64,000 bases of DNA from Woeseia oceani. GTDB lineage: Bacteria; Pseudomonadota; Gammaproteobacteria; Steroidobacterales; Woeseiaceae. The DNA lies in contig NZ_CP016268.1 in the NCBI RefSeq assembly GCF_001677435.1, positions 682,001 through 746,000 of the forward strand, written 5' to 3'. The notes beneath the pieces were generated by a model, which saw only the letters and a list, made by a program, of their open reading frames with translations, made no database searches and had not been told where the DNA came from. Made by a program: the position numbers and the translations under genes. Below are positions 24,441 through 34,200 of the stretch, in pieces (the first letter of the stretch is position 1; every line of letters starts with the position of its first letter).

Positions 24441-27335
24441 ATGTTACCGCAACCGCAAAATCAGTTTGCTGACCTGGTCGACGACTTGCCTGTGCTGCTG
24501 CAGTCGCCGGTCCGCTTGTGGCTGACGCTCATGCAGGAGCAGGAGCCAGCAGCCCTGCCGGCGTTAATGAATGCATCACTCGGCGCTGCCGAACTGCTGA
24601 AACTGGTAGCGACCAGCGAGTATGCGGCGAACGCCTTGCGCCGTCACTGGGCCTGGTTTGCCGAGCAAGCGGCAAGTGGTGCGCTCGATACCGCGCCGCA
24701 GCTGGCGTGGAGTGAGTTGTCACAGGATGCGGATGAGCCATTGTTCGGCCGCCAGCTGCGCAGTCTGCGCAATCGAAGTTTGCTGCATATCCTGTGGCGC
24801 GAGCTGCACGGCAAGGCCGAGCTGGACGAAACATTAACGTCATTGTCCGCGCTGGCCGACAACCTGGTAGCGGCCTGCGAAGGTTATGCCCGCCGGCAGT
24901 TGCGCGAACGGTTTGGTGACGTGCGGGACGCCGACGGTCAGCCAGTGTCTCTGTGCATACTCGCCATGGGCAAGCTCGGGGGCCGCGAACTTAATTTCTC
25001 GTCCGATATCGACGTTATTTTCCTTTACCCGCACGATGGCGACAGCGATGGCGCCCGCACGTTGTCAGCGCAGGAATATTTCACGCGGCTGGCCAGGCGG
25101 ATCGTGGCCTTGCTGGAGGAGTCGACGGCGGATGGTTTCGTTTACCGGGTGGATACCCGCTTGCGGCCGTTCGGCGACAGTGGCCCACCGGTGGTCAGTT
25201 TTGCGGCGCTGGAGTCGTATCTGCTCAATCACGGTCGCACCTGGGAGCGCTACGCGTATATAAAGTCGCGGGTGATAGTGCCGGCGACCAGTGATATCGA
25301 GGTAACGGCACTCTACAAAGAGTTGATTGAACCATTCGTGTATCGACGCTATCTCGATTTCGGCATTTTCGAGTCGCTGCGCGACATGAAGGCGATGATC
25401 AGTGCCGAGGTGCAACGACGCGAAATGGCCCGCAACGTCAAGCTCGGGCCGGGCGGGATTCGTGAGGTTGAATTCATTGCGCAATCCCTGCAACTGGTGC
25501 GCGGCGGCCAGGTTCGCGGTCTGCGTTGCCGGGAACTGCAGCAGGCACTGCGTCAGTTGGCGGACACGCGTGACCTGTTGCGCAGTGAGGTTAACGGACT
25601 GCTGGAGTCGTACGCTTTTCTGCGCCGTGTGGAAAATTTCATTCAGGCCATGCGTGACCAGCAAACTCACGACTTGCCGGATAACGAAGCGGATCAGGCG
25701 CGGATCGCGTTGGCTATGGATCGCCCTGATTGGCGAACGCTCGAGGCGGAAATCGAGCAGCATCGCACGTTCGTCAGTGAGCGCTTCACGGCGGTTGCGT
25801 TTCGCGGTGCTCACGAAACGGCGGCGTCGGAACTGCGCGCGGGATTCGCAACACATTGTGAGTCGGTGCTCGATACGGACAGTTGGGAGCAGCAGTTTCT
25901 GCAGCACGGCTACGAGGAGCCCGCTGTGCTGGCGGCCGAAATGTGCCGTTTTCTGCAGGACCGGGCGACCCTGCAGGCGGATGCTACGGCCCGCCGGCGT
26001 CTCAACCAGCTATTGCCGGTGATGCTGGATATGCTGCACGGTCGGGCGCAGGTGGCGGAAACACTGCGGCGCTTGCTCAATATCGTTGCCCGGGTTCTGC
26101 GGCGCAGCGCTTACGTGGCACTGTTGATCGAAAACAGAGCGGCTCTGCGACGCCTCATTGAGCTGTGTGAAAAAAGCGCTTACCTCGCCGAGGAAATCGC
26201 GCGGTTTCCGATGTTGCTCGATGAGATGCTGGATCCGCGGCCATATTCAGTCGATTACAACGCCGCAACGTTGCGCGAAAACCTTGCCGAGCGACTGACG
26301 AGCCTTGGTGAGGTGGACAGCGAACGGCGCGTCGAGGTGCTGGGTCAGTTCCAGCGGGCGGCACTGTTTCGAATTGCCGCGGCTGACTTTACCGGCAACT
26401 TGCCGATCATGAAGGTCAGCGATCAACTGACCGACCTGGCTGAGATCGTGCTGGCCGAGGCATTGACTGTTGCCTGGCGGGATCTGGTTGAACGTTTCGG
26501 CGAGCCACGCTTTGTGGAAGATGGCCACAACCGCGCAGCCGGGCTCGGTGTCATCGCTTACGGCAAGCTTGGTGGCTTTGAGTTGTCGTACGGCTCGGAT
26601 CTCGATCTCGTATTTCTGCACAATTCGCGTGGCAGCGAGCAGCACACGAACGGGGCCAAGGCCGTGGAAAACGGCATGTTTTTTGTCCGGCTCGCGCGCA
26701 GGCTCGTGCATTTTCTGACCATACAAACGGGCTCCGGAGCGCTCTACGATGTGGATACGCGATTGCGCCCCAGTGGTCGGGCGGGCTTGCTGGTCACCAG
26801 TGTCGAGGCGTTTGAACGCTATCAAAGGGAAAACGCCTGGACCTGGGAACATCAGGCGCTGTTGCGCGCCCGCCCTGTTGCCGGGCATGCCGGGGTCGCG
26901 CGCGAATTCGAGCGGATCCGTGCAGACACACTGACAGGCCGGGTCAATCGCGACAGCTTGCGCGACGATGTTCGCGCCATGCGTGAAAAGATGCGCGCCC
27001 AGTTGGACAGTGCGGCCGATCAAGGCTTCGATCTCAAGCAGGGCAAAGGCGGCATCGGCGATATTGAGTTCATCGTGCAGTACCTGGTTCTGGCCAATGC
27101 CGCTCGCGAACCGGCGATCATTCACTACCCGGACAATATCCGCCAGCTGGGTACGCTGGGTGCTGCTGGCTGTTTGCCCCGGGAAACCGTGGCGAGGCTG
27201 CAGGACAGCTACCGGGCCTATCGGCTGCGTCTGCATACCTTGTTGCTCGACGGCAAGCCGCCAGTGGTTGCCAATGACGCGTTTCCGACCGAGCGGGCGT
27301 TCGTTTCGGCCCTGTGGGATGAGTTGCTGGCTTGA
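24441..27335 (+). CDS. glnE: glutamine synthetase adenylyltransferase/adenylyl-removing enzyme
   Basis: Bifunctional enzyme that adds AMP to, and removes it from, glutamine synthetase in response to PII and glutamine. About 964 residues from the ATG MLPQPQNQF (E. coli 946). It has two nucleotidyltransferase cores: GKLGGRELNFSSDIDVIF (about residues 175-195, the deadenylylating half) and GKLGGFELSYGSDLDLVF (about 706-726, the adenylylating half). Both keep the DxD metal pair. Connecting helical segments such as GPGGIREVEFIAQSLQL and GKGGIGDIEFIVQYLVL follow each. A TTG six codons upstream is an alternative start. The gene leads into the hldD/waaF LPS genes, with no ilvE between, unlike in P. 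aeruginosa. Confidence 0.97.
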   Translation: MLPQPQNQFADLVDDLPVLLQSPVRLWLTLMQEQEPAALPALMNASLGAAELLKLVATSEYAANALRRHWAWFAEQAASGALDTAPQLAWSELSQDADEPLFGRQLRSLRNRSLLHILWRELHGKAELDETLTSLSALADNLVAACEGYARRQLRERFGDVRDADGQPVSLCILAMGKLGGRELNFSSDIDVIFLYPHDGDSDGARTLSAQEYFTRLARRIVALLEESTADGFVYRVDTRLRPFGDSGPPVVSFAALESYLLNHGRTWERYAYIKSRVIVPATSDIEVTALYKELIEPFVYRRYLDFGIFESLRDMKAMISAEVQRREMARNVKLGPGGIREVEFIAQSLQLVRGGQVRGLRCRELQQALRQLADTRDLLRSEVNGLLESYAFLRRVENFIQAMRDQQTHDLPDNEADQARIALAMDRPDWRTLEAEIEQHRTFVSERFTAVAFRGAHETAASELRAGFATHCESVLDTDSWEQQFLQHGYEEPAVLAAEMCRFLQDRATLQADATARRRLNQLLPVMLDMLHGRAQVAETLRRLLNIVARVLRRSAYVALLIENRAALRRLIELCEKSAYLAEEIARFPMLLDEMLDPRPYSVDYNAATLRENLAERLTSLGEVDSERRVEVLGQFQRAALFRIAAADFTGNLPIMKVSDQLTDLAEIVLAEALTVAWRDLVERFGEPRFVEDGHNRAAGLGVIAYGKLGGFELSYGSDLDLVFLHNSRGSEQHTNGAKAVENGMFFVRLARRLVHFLTIQTGSGALYDVDTRLRPSGRAGLLVTSVEAFERYQRENAWTWEHQALLRARPVAGHAGVAREFERIRADTLTGRVNRDSLRDDVRAMREKMRAQLDSAADQGFDLKQGKGGIGDIEFIVQYLVLANAAREPAIIHYPDNIRQLGTLGAAGCLPRETVARLQDSYRAYRLRLHTLLLDGKPPVVANDAFPTERAFVSALWDELLA

Positions 27336-27415
27336 TTCCTTTGACTGGTGTTAGCCGCGCGGTCAATGGCGTTGCTATAATCGCGGCCTCTTCCAGCACG
27401 ACACAGGTGATACAG

Positions 27416-27631
27416 GTGGCAGCCAAAGCAGGGACGGTCGAGCAGAATTTGATTCCGGCCAATTCAGAACATCGCTATGAAGTCAGTCGCAAGGATTTGC
27501 CGCTGTCCTGTCCCATGCCGGGCATGTATTTGTGGAACTCGCACCCCAAGGTTTACCTGCCGGTGGCAGTCACGGGCGAGGCCAAGTGTCCGTATTGCGG
27601 TGCGCAGTACGTCCTGACTGATCCCCGATGA
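27416..27631 (+). CDS. zf-CHCC zinc-finger protein
   Basis: A 71-residue protein ending in a Cys/His zinc site: LSCPMPGMYLWNSHPKVYLPV then GEAKCPYCGAQYVL, i.e. Cys, His and a CPYC pair, as in the zf-CHCC family (related to NDUFS6). The GTG at 27416 is chosen because AGGTGA sits 6-7 bases upstream, and a longer frame would begin in the glnE stop region. This small protein is commonly found between ilvE/glnE and the heptose genes in proteobacteria; its role is unknown. Upstream and downstream neighbours are on the same strand (glnE, hldD), so an operon is likely. Confidence 0.85.
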   Translation: MAAKAGTVEQNLIPANSEHRYEVSRKDLPLSCPMPGMYLWNSHPKVYLPVAVTGEAKCPYCGAQYVLTDPR

Positions 27632-27680
27632 CAACGGCGCCGGCATTCCTGGCAGCGCCAGACCGCAGAGCGAAGCGCTA

Positions 27681-28625
27681 ATGCACGTAGTGACCGGTGG
27701 TGCGGGCTTCGTCGGCAGCAACCTCGCACGTTCGTTAATAGCGCAAGGCGCTGACGATGTACTGATTGTGGATGACCTCCGCGACGGGCATAAATTCCGC
27801 AACATCGCCGATCTGCCGATTCTCGACTACATGGATCGCGCCGAGTTTCTGCAGCGGGTCGAGACCGACGCCGCTTTTGTGCAAAGCATGTCGGCGATTC
27901 TGCATCAGGGTGCTTGTTCGACCACGACCGAGTGGGATGGCAAGTACATGATGGAGAACAATTACAGCTATTCGAAAACGCTCTTGCACCGCTGCCTCGA
28001 GTTCGGCGTGCCGCTGATCTACGCATCGTCCGCAGCAGTCTACGGTGACGCCACCGAGTTCACGGAGTCGCCGGGCAATGAGCGGCCGTTGAATGTTTAC
28101 GGCTATTCCAAACTGTTGTTCGATCAGTACGTACGGCGATTGTCGCTGACGGACCAGCAGCAGGTTGTCGGTTTGCGCTACTTCAATGTCTACGGTCCGC
28201 GCGAGCAGCACAAGGGCGCTATGGCAAGTGTCGCCTACCACTTCAACCAGCAGTTGAAGGACGACCACGAGGTTCGCCTGTTCGAAGGCTGCGATGGTTA
28301 TGATGACGGCGAGCAACAGCGCGATTTTGTCTATGTCGATGATATTTCAGCGCTAAACCTGTGGTTCTTGCAGCACCGGAATGTGTCGGGCGTGTTCAAT
28401 GCCGGCACCGGCCGCGCACAGAGTTTCAACGATGTCGCCAAGGCGGTCATCAAATGGCACGGGCGTGGCCGGATACGCTATGTCGCGTTTCCCGAGCATT
28501 TGAAAGGTGCATACCAGAGTTACACGCAAGCGGATCTGACCGCATTGCGCGCTGCCGGTTGCGATGTTGAATTTCGCGATGTTGCGCACGGCGTGCGTGA
28601 TTACCTGGACGCGTTGGCGACCTGA
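27681..28625 (+). CDS. hldD: ADP-L-glycero-D-manno-heptose 6-epimerase
   Basis: Short-chain dehydrogenase-type epimerase that converts ADP-D-glycero-D-manno-heptose to the L-glycero form used in LPS inner core. The NADP-binding Gly motif is GGAGFVGSN at residues 6-14; the catalytic Tyr/Lys pair is in Y140-GYS-K144. ALHQGACSTTTEWD-like loop (ILHQGACSTTTEWDG) is typical of HldD. 314 residues against 310 in E. coli. It is followed 12 bases later by waaF, so the two are probably cotranscribed. Confidence 0.97.
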   Translation: MHVVTGGAGFVGSNLARSLIAQGADDVLIVDDLRDGHKFRNIADLPILDYMDRAEFLQRVETDAAFVQSMSAILHQGACSTTTEWDGKYMMENNYSYSKTLLHRCLEFGVPLIYASSAAVYGDATEFTESPGNERPLNVYGYSKLLFDQYVRRLSLTDQQQVVGLRYFNVYGPREQHKGAMASVAYHFNQQLKDDHEVRLFEGCDGYDDGEQQRDFVYVDDISALNLWFLQHRNVSGVFNAGTGRAQSFNDVAKAVIKWHGRGRIRYVAFPEHLKGAYQSYTQADLTALRAAGCDVEFRDVAHGVRDYLDALAT

Positions 28626-28637
28626 TCTGGCGTCACG

Positions 28638-29639
28638 TTGAGGCAGACACGCATACTCGTCGTCGGTCCGTCCTGGGTAGGCGACATGATCATGGCGCAG
28701 TCGTTGTTCAAATGGCTGAAGTTCCGCGACCCCGAATGCCTCATTGACCTGCTGGCCCCCGAATGGTCGTTACCCGTCATTGCCCGCATGCCCGAAGTTC
28801 ACAAGCGCCTGGTGCTGCCCTTCGCGCACGGGGAGTTGGCGTTCAGCCAGCGCTGGCAGCTGGGACAATGGTTGCGGCCGGCGAACTACAATCGCGCGAT
28901 CGTCTTGCCCCGGTCAATGAAGGCGGCGCTGGTACCGTATTTCGCAGGCATACCCCGCCGCACCGGCTTCCGCGGCGAAATGCGTTATGGCGTCATCAAT
29001 GACCGCCGCCCGTTTGACAAGAGTGTGCTGGATCAGACCGTCAAACGCTTTCTTGCGCTGGGGCTGGACAGAAACGAGCCCTTGCCGGAGATTCCGCCGC
29101 CGGCATTGCGGGTCGATACGGAAAATCAGCAGCGACTGTACTCGGAGCTGGGGCTCGAACTGGACCGGCCGGTAATCGCCATGATGCCCGGTGCCGAATA
29201 CGGCCCGGCAAAATGCTGGCCGCTGGAGTCATTCACGGCATTGGCGAACAGCCTGGACAGCGCCGGCTACCACGTCTGGGTGCTCGGTTCGGCCAAAGAG
29301 CAGCCATTGGGTGAGGCCATAGCCAGCGGCAGCAAGGCACTAAACCTTTGCGGCCGCACCAAACTCGTCGATGTTGTTGATTTGCTGGCGGCCAGCGCGG
29401 CAGCGGTCAGCAACGATTCCGGTCTTATGCACGTCGCGGCGGCCGTCGGCACCCACGTGGTCGGTATTTACGGCTCGACGTCCCCGCATTTCACGCCGCC
29501 GCTGACCGCGCAGAAGACGCTGCATTACCTCGATCTGGACTGCAGCCCCTGTTTCCAGCGCGAGTGCCCGCTCGGGCACCTGCGGTGCTTGCGTGAAATT
29601 ACTCCAGAGCGTGTTCTGAGCAGTATTGTGGCGAATTAG
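28638..29639 (+). CDS. waaF: ADP-heptose:LPS heptosyltransferase II
   Basis: Glycosyltransferase family 9 enzyme that adds the second heptose to the LPS inner core at the cytoplasmic face of the inner membrane. It opens with ILVVGPSWVGDMIMAQSLF, the characteristic WaaF N-terminus, and has the donor-site segments MMPGAEYGPAKCWPLESF and NDSGLMHVAAAVGTHVVGIYGSTSP. The C-terminal Cys-rich piece (DLDCSPCFQRECPLGHLRCL) is also typical. 333 residues. The start is a TTG 12 bases after hldD; no ATG alternative exists before the conserved N-terminus. About 400 bases of AT-richer sequence follow. Confidence 0.95.
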   Translation: MRQTRILVVGPSWVGDMIMAQSLFKWLKFRDPECLIDLLAPEWSLPVIARMPEVHKRLVLPFAHGELAFSQRWQLGQWLRPANYNRAIVLPRSMKAALVPYFAGIPRRTGFRGEMRYGVINDRRPFDKSVLDQTVKRFLALGLDRNEPLPEIPPPALRVDTENQQRLYSELGLELDRPVIAMMPGAEYGPAKCWPLESFTALANSLDSAGYHVWVLGSAKEQPLGEAIASGSKALNLCGRTKLVDVVDLLAASAAAVSNDSGLMHVAAAVGTHVVGIYGSTSPHFTPPLTAQKTLHYLDLDCSPCFQRECPLGHLRCLREITPERVLSSIVAN

Positions 29640-30038
29640 CTGGAAAACTCTGCTATCTTCGAAAATCGTGATCGGCTGAGAAGCGCGCCCCTGGTGGTGT
29701 TGTGCCCGCGCCGGAGTTGCATCGCTAATTGCTCGGATAACGTGTCTAAATATCGCGAAAGCGATTAAACATGCGGTCAAATTCCGCTATTTCCTGAATT
29801 TGCTGATCTCGCGTGGCAATGATCGATTTCGGCTGTGTTGTACTATGCGTCTATGGTATTAAAATCCATAAATTTGGCAAGAAATACTAATAAATAGCGC
29901 GAATATCGAGAAAATGAGTATTTTCGGCGATGGCGCGCAGCAGGCCCGGTTTGCGCCCTTCGCGGCGAGCTCCGCAATTGGAATGTCCGGGAAAATAGCA
30001 GGAAAGTCGTTTAAAGTCGGTGATGTTTCTGGAAATTG
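29640..30038. other. AT-richer intergenic gap between convergent heptosyltransferase genes
   Basis: About 400 bases without a supportable gene, visibly richer in A/T than its neighbours. It contains small inverted repeats (TATGG/CCATA around 29853-29871; AAATACT/AGTATTT about 30 bases apart near 29882-29921) but no classical terminator. Frames that enter it are antisense noise of the neighbouring GT9 gene. Could be a relic of lost core/O-antigen genes. Confidence 0.45.
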
Positions 30039-31094
30039 CTATATTTTGGCAAACAGTGCATCGATCTTTTCCTTGACCCATGCCAGCCTGATCAGGCCCA
30101 TGGCGCCGGGATCGCGCACCCGCTGGCCCCAGCGCAGCTGGTCTACCGGCTTGCCGAGGTACTTCTCGGCCGCTTCCGGGTAGGCGTTGACGCACAGATC
30201 ACGGCTGAAATAGGGGCCGGTACGCAGAGGATTCGATGTCGCATAGAGGCCGATGACCGGTGTGGCGACGGTGGTTGCCAAGTGCGCCGGGCCTGAATCC
30301 GGGCACAACACACCGGCGGCCACCTCGATCAGGGCCAGCAGTTGTTTCAGGCTGGTCTTGCCCACGAGGTCGACAACATCGTCGCCGGCCAGGCGGCGGA
30401 TCGTTGTCGCGTACTCCTGTTCCAGTTCCGAGCGGCCGCCGGTCAGTATCACCCTGCAATTGAATTTTTGCTGGGCGTGACGCGCGGCAGCGGCGTAGTT
30501 CTCGGCACTCCAGTTGCGAAAGTTGCGCGCACGCTGGCTACTGCACGGACTGATGACGAGGATCGGCCGCGCTTCGTCGCAGTATTGCGCAGCAAATTCC
30601 CGCTGAGCTTCGGTCAGGGGAATATCCCAGCGCAGAGTTTTATCCGGTACACCGATCGTGCGGGCAAAAGACAACATGGCGTCTTGCACATGCTGCCGTT
30701 GCTCCGGCGCAATACGACGGTTAGTGAACAGCCATTGAAAATCTTTGGCGCGTGCGTAGTCGTAACCGATACGCAATCGCGTGCGCAAGGATCGGTAGAT
30801 GAAGTTGGCACGCATGGATGCGTGCATGCATAACGCGGCATCAAAAGACTGGGTACGCAGCTGGCGGCGCAGATCGCGGTAGGCGGCTCTGCCTTTCGAT
30901 TTATCGAAAATGATAAACTCAATGCCCGGAATATCGGCGAGCAAGCCTGCTTCGGTCTTGCCGATGATCCAGGTGATCCGCGTTTCCGGCCAAGTGTCCT
31001 GTATGCTGCGTACGACGGCCAGCGCATGACAGGTGTCGCCAATCGCCGAAAGACGAACCACGCAAATACTGTCCGGCGGCGCGTGCTGAAACAT
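30039..31094 (-). CDS. glycosyltransferase family 9 protein, probable heptosyltransferase
   Basis: A 351-residue GT9 enzyme, probably another heptose transferase of the LPS core (WaaC-like or an outer-core HepIII-type). The N-terminal ICVVRLSAIGDTCHALAVVRSIQ is the classical GT9 start, and DSGPAHLATTVATPVIGLYATSNPLRTGPY is the donor-binding C-terminal motif. The acceptor specificity cannot be read from sequence; position next to kdkA and waaF suggests heptosyltransferase I. The ATG at 31094 (MFQHAPPDS) is preferred over a TTG 3 codons earlier. It is convergent with waaF across the AT-richer gap and divergent from kdkA by only 29 bases. Confidence 0.88.
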   Translation of the reverse strand: MFQHAPPDSICVVRLSAIGDTCHALAVVRSIQDTWPETRITWIIGKTEAGLLADIPGIEFIIFDKSKGRAAYRDLRRQLRTQSFDAALCMHASMRANFIYRSLRTRLRIGYDYARAKDFQWLFTNRRIAPEQRQHVQDAMLSFARTIGVPDKTLRWDIPLTEAQREFAAQYCDEARPILVISPCSSQRARNFRNWSAENYAAAARHAQQKFNCRVILTGGRSELEQEYATTIRRLAGDDVVDLVGKTSLKQLLALIEVAAGVLCPDSGPAHLATTVATPVIGLYATSNPLRTGPYFSRDLCVNAYPEAAEKYLGKPVDQLRWGQRVRDPGAMGLIRLAWVKEKIDALFAKI

Positions 31095-31123
31095 GAAGAT
31101 CAACCAGTGAAGGACGGCAAGAT

Positions 31124-31855
31124 TTGAGCGACACCGTCGAGAAGACCAAGACCGGCGCCATCCTATACGATACCGCCATCCTCAACCATATCTCCGACGA
31201 GCAGTTCCACGCGCGCGGCTGGCGTGAGTCACGGCCCGTGCAAGGTAATCTGCGCTCGGCCGGGCGCGGTCAGACCTTGTTTGTCAGTGACGGCAGCAAC
31301 GAGTTCGTATTGCGCCACTTCGTGCGCGGTGGCCTGGTCGGCCGGCTCGTGCGTGATGTTTATGTGTGGACGGGAGAGGAACGCACCCGACCGTTCATGG
31401 AGTGGCGACTCCTGTACAAGATGCGGGCGTTGGGTCTGCCTGTGCCGCAACCGGTCGCGGCACGCTACCGGCGCGCGGGCACATTTTATTCCGCCGATTT
31501 ACTGACGCTGCGGGTGCCGGGCATCGAGCCGCTGTCGCAGCGGCTGAAGGGCCGTGAAGTCAGTCCGTTGTTCTGGTCGAAACTCGGTGCCGGACTGCAG
31601 CGCTTTCACCAGCATGGCATTTGTCATGCAGATCTGAACGCCTACAACGTACAAATCGACGCCGAAGATGAATTGTGCCTGCTGGACTTTGATCGCGGCA
31701 GTATGCGGGCGCCTGGCGCCTGGCAGGCAAAAAACCTGGCGCGGCTGCACCGCAGTCTGCGAAAAATTCGTGGCCTGGATCCTGCCATTAACTGGAACGA
31801 AGGTTTCTGGCAGCAATTGCTGGACGGCTACTTCCAGGCGTCAAGGTCGGCGTAG
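31124..31855 (+). CDS. kdkA: 3-deoxy-D-manno-octulosonic acid kinase
   Basis: Phosphorylates Kdo on lipid A-Kdo during LPS inner-core assembly, a reaction typical of organisms with a single Kdo. A 243-residue protein-kinase-like fold: GNLRSAGRGQTLFV at the nucleotide loop, HADLNAYNV (H168, D170, N172) as the catalytic loop and LDFDRGS (188-194) as the Mg-binding loop. The start is a TTG with AAGA before it, so a few codons are uncertain. Its 3' end overlaps the convergent lpxL gene by 28 bases. The presence of kdkA suggests a phosphorylated Kdo in the core of this organism. Confidence 0.93.
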   Translation: MSDTVEKTKTGAILYDTAILNHISDEQFHARGWRESRPVQGNLRSAGRGQTLFVSDGSNEFVLRHFVRGGLVGRLVRDVYVWTGEERTRPFMEWRLLYKMRALGLPVPQPVAARYRRAGTFYSADLLTLRVPGIEPLSQRLKGREVSPLFWSKLGAGLQRFHQHGICHADLNAYNVQIDAEDELCLLDFDRGSMRAPGAWQAKNLARLHRSLRKIRGLDPAINWNEGFWQQLLDGYFQASRSA

Positions 31856-32769
31856 TAGTCCGGCAGATCGGCGGGCAGGTTCTTGTACTTGCGGTGAATC
31901 CAGTAGTACTGCTCCGGGCAGAGCCGGATACGTTCTTCCAGAATCTGCACATAGCGCAGCGTATCCGCAGCCGCGTCGTCACTCGGAAAGTTTTCCAGCG
32001 GCGGCAGGATACAAAGCTCGTACCGGCCATTGGCGAGTCGTCGCGGAAAATAGGGCAGCACGCGGGCCTTGCCCAATCGGGCCAGTGTGCTGGTCGCAGT
32101 ATTGGTCATCGATGGCACCCCGAAGAACGGCAGCATCGCTGATTGTTTGAGGTTGTAACTCTGGTCAGGGGCGTACCAGACCGGGCGGCCCTCGCGCAGA
32201 CTGCGCACCATGCTCTTGATGTCGTTTTTCTCGATCGTGCTGCGTGCCGATCGTTCGCGCCCTGTGCGCAGGATTTCGGTCAGAAATTCGCTGCGGTGTT
32301 TGCGGTACACGGCATCGAATGGCTGGCAGTTCAGGCTCAGTACCCGGCCGCTGACTTCAAGCGTCGTGAAATGCGCGCTCAGCAAAATAATGCCGATTCC
32401 GTCGTCGGCGGCTTGCTGCAAATGCTCGGTACCACTGATGTCGGTCAGCGCGACCAGTTCGCGATCTGACGTCCAGCGACCCATGCCCAGCTCGATCAAC
32501 GATATGCCCTGCGCTTCCATGTGCTCGAGAGCCAGCTGGTTGCGGGCAGCCTCGTCCAGCTCTGGAAAGGCGAGCGAAAGATTGCGCCGGATGATCGCCC
32601 GTCGACGCCCGGCAATGCGGTGTAAAAACCGACCCAGCCAGCGGCCTGCCGCGAGCCTTGCGCGATGCGGCAACAGGCATACGATCCGCAACAGCAGCAA
32701 TCCCAGCCATGCCGGCCAGTAGTTCGGCGTCCAGAATTGATAAAGCGGTTTGCGCCCGGTTTGGCTCAT
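31828..32769 (-). CDS. lpxL: lipid A lauroyl/acyl acyltransferase (LpxL/HtrB family)
   Basis: Adds a secondary acyl chain to Kdo2-lipid IVA at the inner membrane. Single N-terminal hydrophobic anchor (about residues 18-35) and the HX4E catalytic pair H133/E138 in SAHFTTLE. Other family segments are ARSTIEKND, VWYAPDQSYNLKQSAMLPFFGVPSMT and EQYYWIHRKYKNLP. At 313 residues it is of the LpxL/LpxM size; the specific acyl donor cannot be told. Overlaps the 3' end of kdkA by 28 bases on the opposite strand. Start at MSQTGRKPLYQ. Confidence 0.93.
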   Translation of the reverse strand: MSQTGRKPLYQFWTPNYWPAWLGLLLLRIVCLLPHRARLAAGRWLGRFLHRIAGRRRAIIRRNLSLAFPELDEAARNQLALEHMEAQGISLIELGMGRWTSDRELVALTDISGTEHLQQAADDGIGIILLSAHFTTLEVSGRVLSLNCQPFDAVYRKHRSEFLTEILRTGRERSARSTIEKNDIKSMVRSLREGRPVWYAPDQSYNLKQSAMLPFFGVPSMTNTATSTLARLGKARVLPYFPRRLANGRYELCILPPLENFPSDDAAADTLRYVQILEERIRLCPEQYYWIHRKYKNLPADLPDYYADLDAWK

Positions 32770-32850
32770 CGTTCTCGTCAGTTCGGAGTTGCGCCGCGAG
32801 TGTAACGAGTGCGGGACCGTGCGGGCAATTCGCGTACCCGGAACGCGGGC

Positions 32851-34200
32851 CTATTCTGAGATGCCGTCGGTATAGCCGTCGTCTGCGCCAGCCTCGTCAT
32901 GCGCCGCAGGGTCGGCCGTGTTTTCATTCAATGGCGCTGCTTGTTCGGTAGCGATGCCGACGTGAAACGCGGCAAAGCCCGGCATGACAACCTGGTTCTT
33001 GGCCATGCCTATGACCCGTCCGGAAAACGGCGAGTACAGGTTGGTGGTCGCATTGTTCATCGGGTCGGTGATGCTGCCCAGTAAATCGCCACGGCGGACG
33101 CTGCTACCCAGACTGACATCCGCCAGCAGGATGCCGCCCCGGTTTGCGCGAACCCAGGAGGACCGGTAGTAGACCGGTTCCGGGTCACCCCAGAGTCGCG
33201 ACCGCTTGACCATGCCCAGGGTATGCAGCAAGGTTTCCACGCCCTTGACACCGTGTTTCACTTCTTTGAGTTCGAGTTCCGAGGGCCCGCCAGCTTCCAG
33301 CGTCACGGTGGGCACGCCAGCCGCGGTTGCGGCATAGCGCAAGGTGCCGCGTGCCGGCGTACTGTGCAGGATTACCGTTGCGCCGAAGCCTTGTGTGATC
33401 GTCACGACATCCGGATTGCGCAGATCAGCACGCAGTTGCGGCAGGTTGGTACGTTCAAACGAACCGGTGTGCAGATCAATCAGCGCATCACAATGCAGCA
33501 CTATCTCGGTAAAAAACGAATGCGCAATGCGTGATGCGGCGCTGCCATTGCGGTTGCCCGGAAAATAGCGATTGAGGTCACGGCGATCCGGCAGGTAACG
33601 GGAGCCGCGCCTGAATCCCTGCAGGTTGACGATAGGCACGCCAATAACCGCGCCGGACAGTTTGTCCGGGTTGAGTTCGTGCATAACCCGCCGGACCATT
33701 TCTATGCCGTTGAGTTCGTCACCGTGTACCGCCGCAGTGAGGCATACAGTCGGTCCGGCAAACTGCCCGTTGACGACCAGGACCGGTGTGGAGACCGGCA
33801 GGCCTTCGAACAATTCCGTGGCCGACCAGGCGAGGCGCCGGTAGCTGCCGGGCGGTACCGAGTCGCCGAGCAAGTGCAGGGTTTCGGCGGCATGTTCGGC
33901 GGTGGTTACCGCATTGGCGAGCGGCACGACCGGAACCAGGCGGTCACTGGCATCGACGACAGGACTTGGCAAGCTCAGGTCCGGTGTTGCATTGTTGCCT
34001 GCCTCGGCATCCGTGCTGACGACACTGTCGCTGTCCGCTTCGGTCTCCGAACGCGTCTCGCTGCTACCGGTCTCATCCAGCATGGCGAGTTGAACGGCTG
34101 CGTTCGCGGGTTCGTCCGCTGCTGGCAAAACCGGCGCAACGGCGAGTAATGCGGCAGACAGCAGCAACGATTTATGGAAGGAGAGTATTTGTGTGTTCAT
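32851..34200 (-). CDS. secreted succinylglutamate desuccinylase/aspartoacylase-family hydrolase
   Basis: A 449-residue zinc hydrolase related to AstE/AspA, here with a signal peptide (MNTQILSFHKSLLLSAALLAVAPVLPAAD) and a 60-residue acidic Ser/Asp/Thr linker before the catalytic domain. The zinc motif HGDE (in AAVHGDELNG) is followed by the distal His in IDLHTGSFE. NRYFPGN and the late biotin-lipoyl-like segment (RRGDLLGSITDP...NLYSPFSGRVIGMAKNQVV) are family features. The C-terminus is a short acidic tail. The substrate is unknown; a periplasmic N-acyl amino-acid or peptide is likely. It shares the region with peptidoglycan genes. Confidence 0.87.
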   Translation of the reverse strand: MNTQILSFHKSLLLSAALLAVAPVLPAADEPANAAVQLAMLDETGSSETRSETEADSDSVVSTDAEAGNNATPDLSLPSPVVDASDRLVPVVPLANAVTTAEHAAETLHLLGDSVPPGSYRRLAWSATELFEGLPVSTPVLVVNGQFAGPTVCLTAAVHGDELNGIEMVRRVMHELNPDKLSGAVIGVPIVNLQGFRRGSRYLPDRRDLNRYFPGNRNGSAASRIAHSFFTEIVLHCDALIDLHTGSFERTNLPQLRADLRNPDVVTITQGFGATVILHSTPARGTLRYAATAAGVPTVTLEAGGPSELELKEVKHGVKGVETLLHTLGMVKRSRLWGDPEPVYYRSSWVRANRGGILLADVSLGSSVRRGDLLGSITDPMNNATTNLYSPFSGRVIGMAKNQVVMPGFAAFHVGIATEQAAPLNENTADPAAHDEAGADDGYTDGISE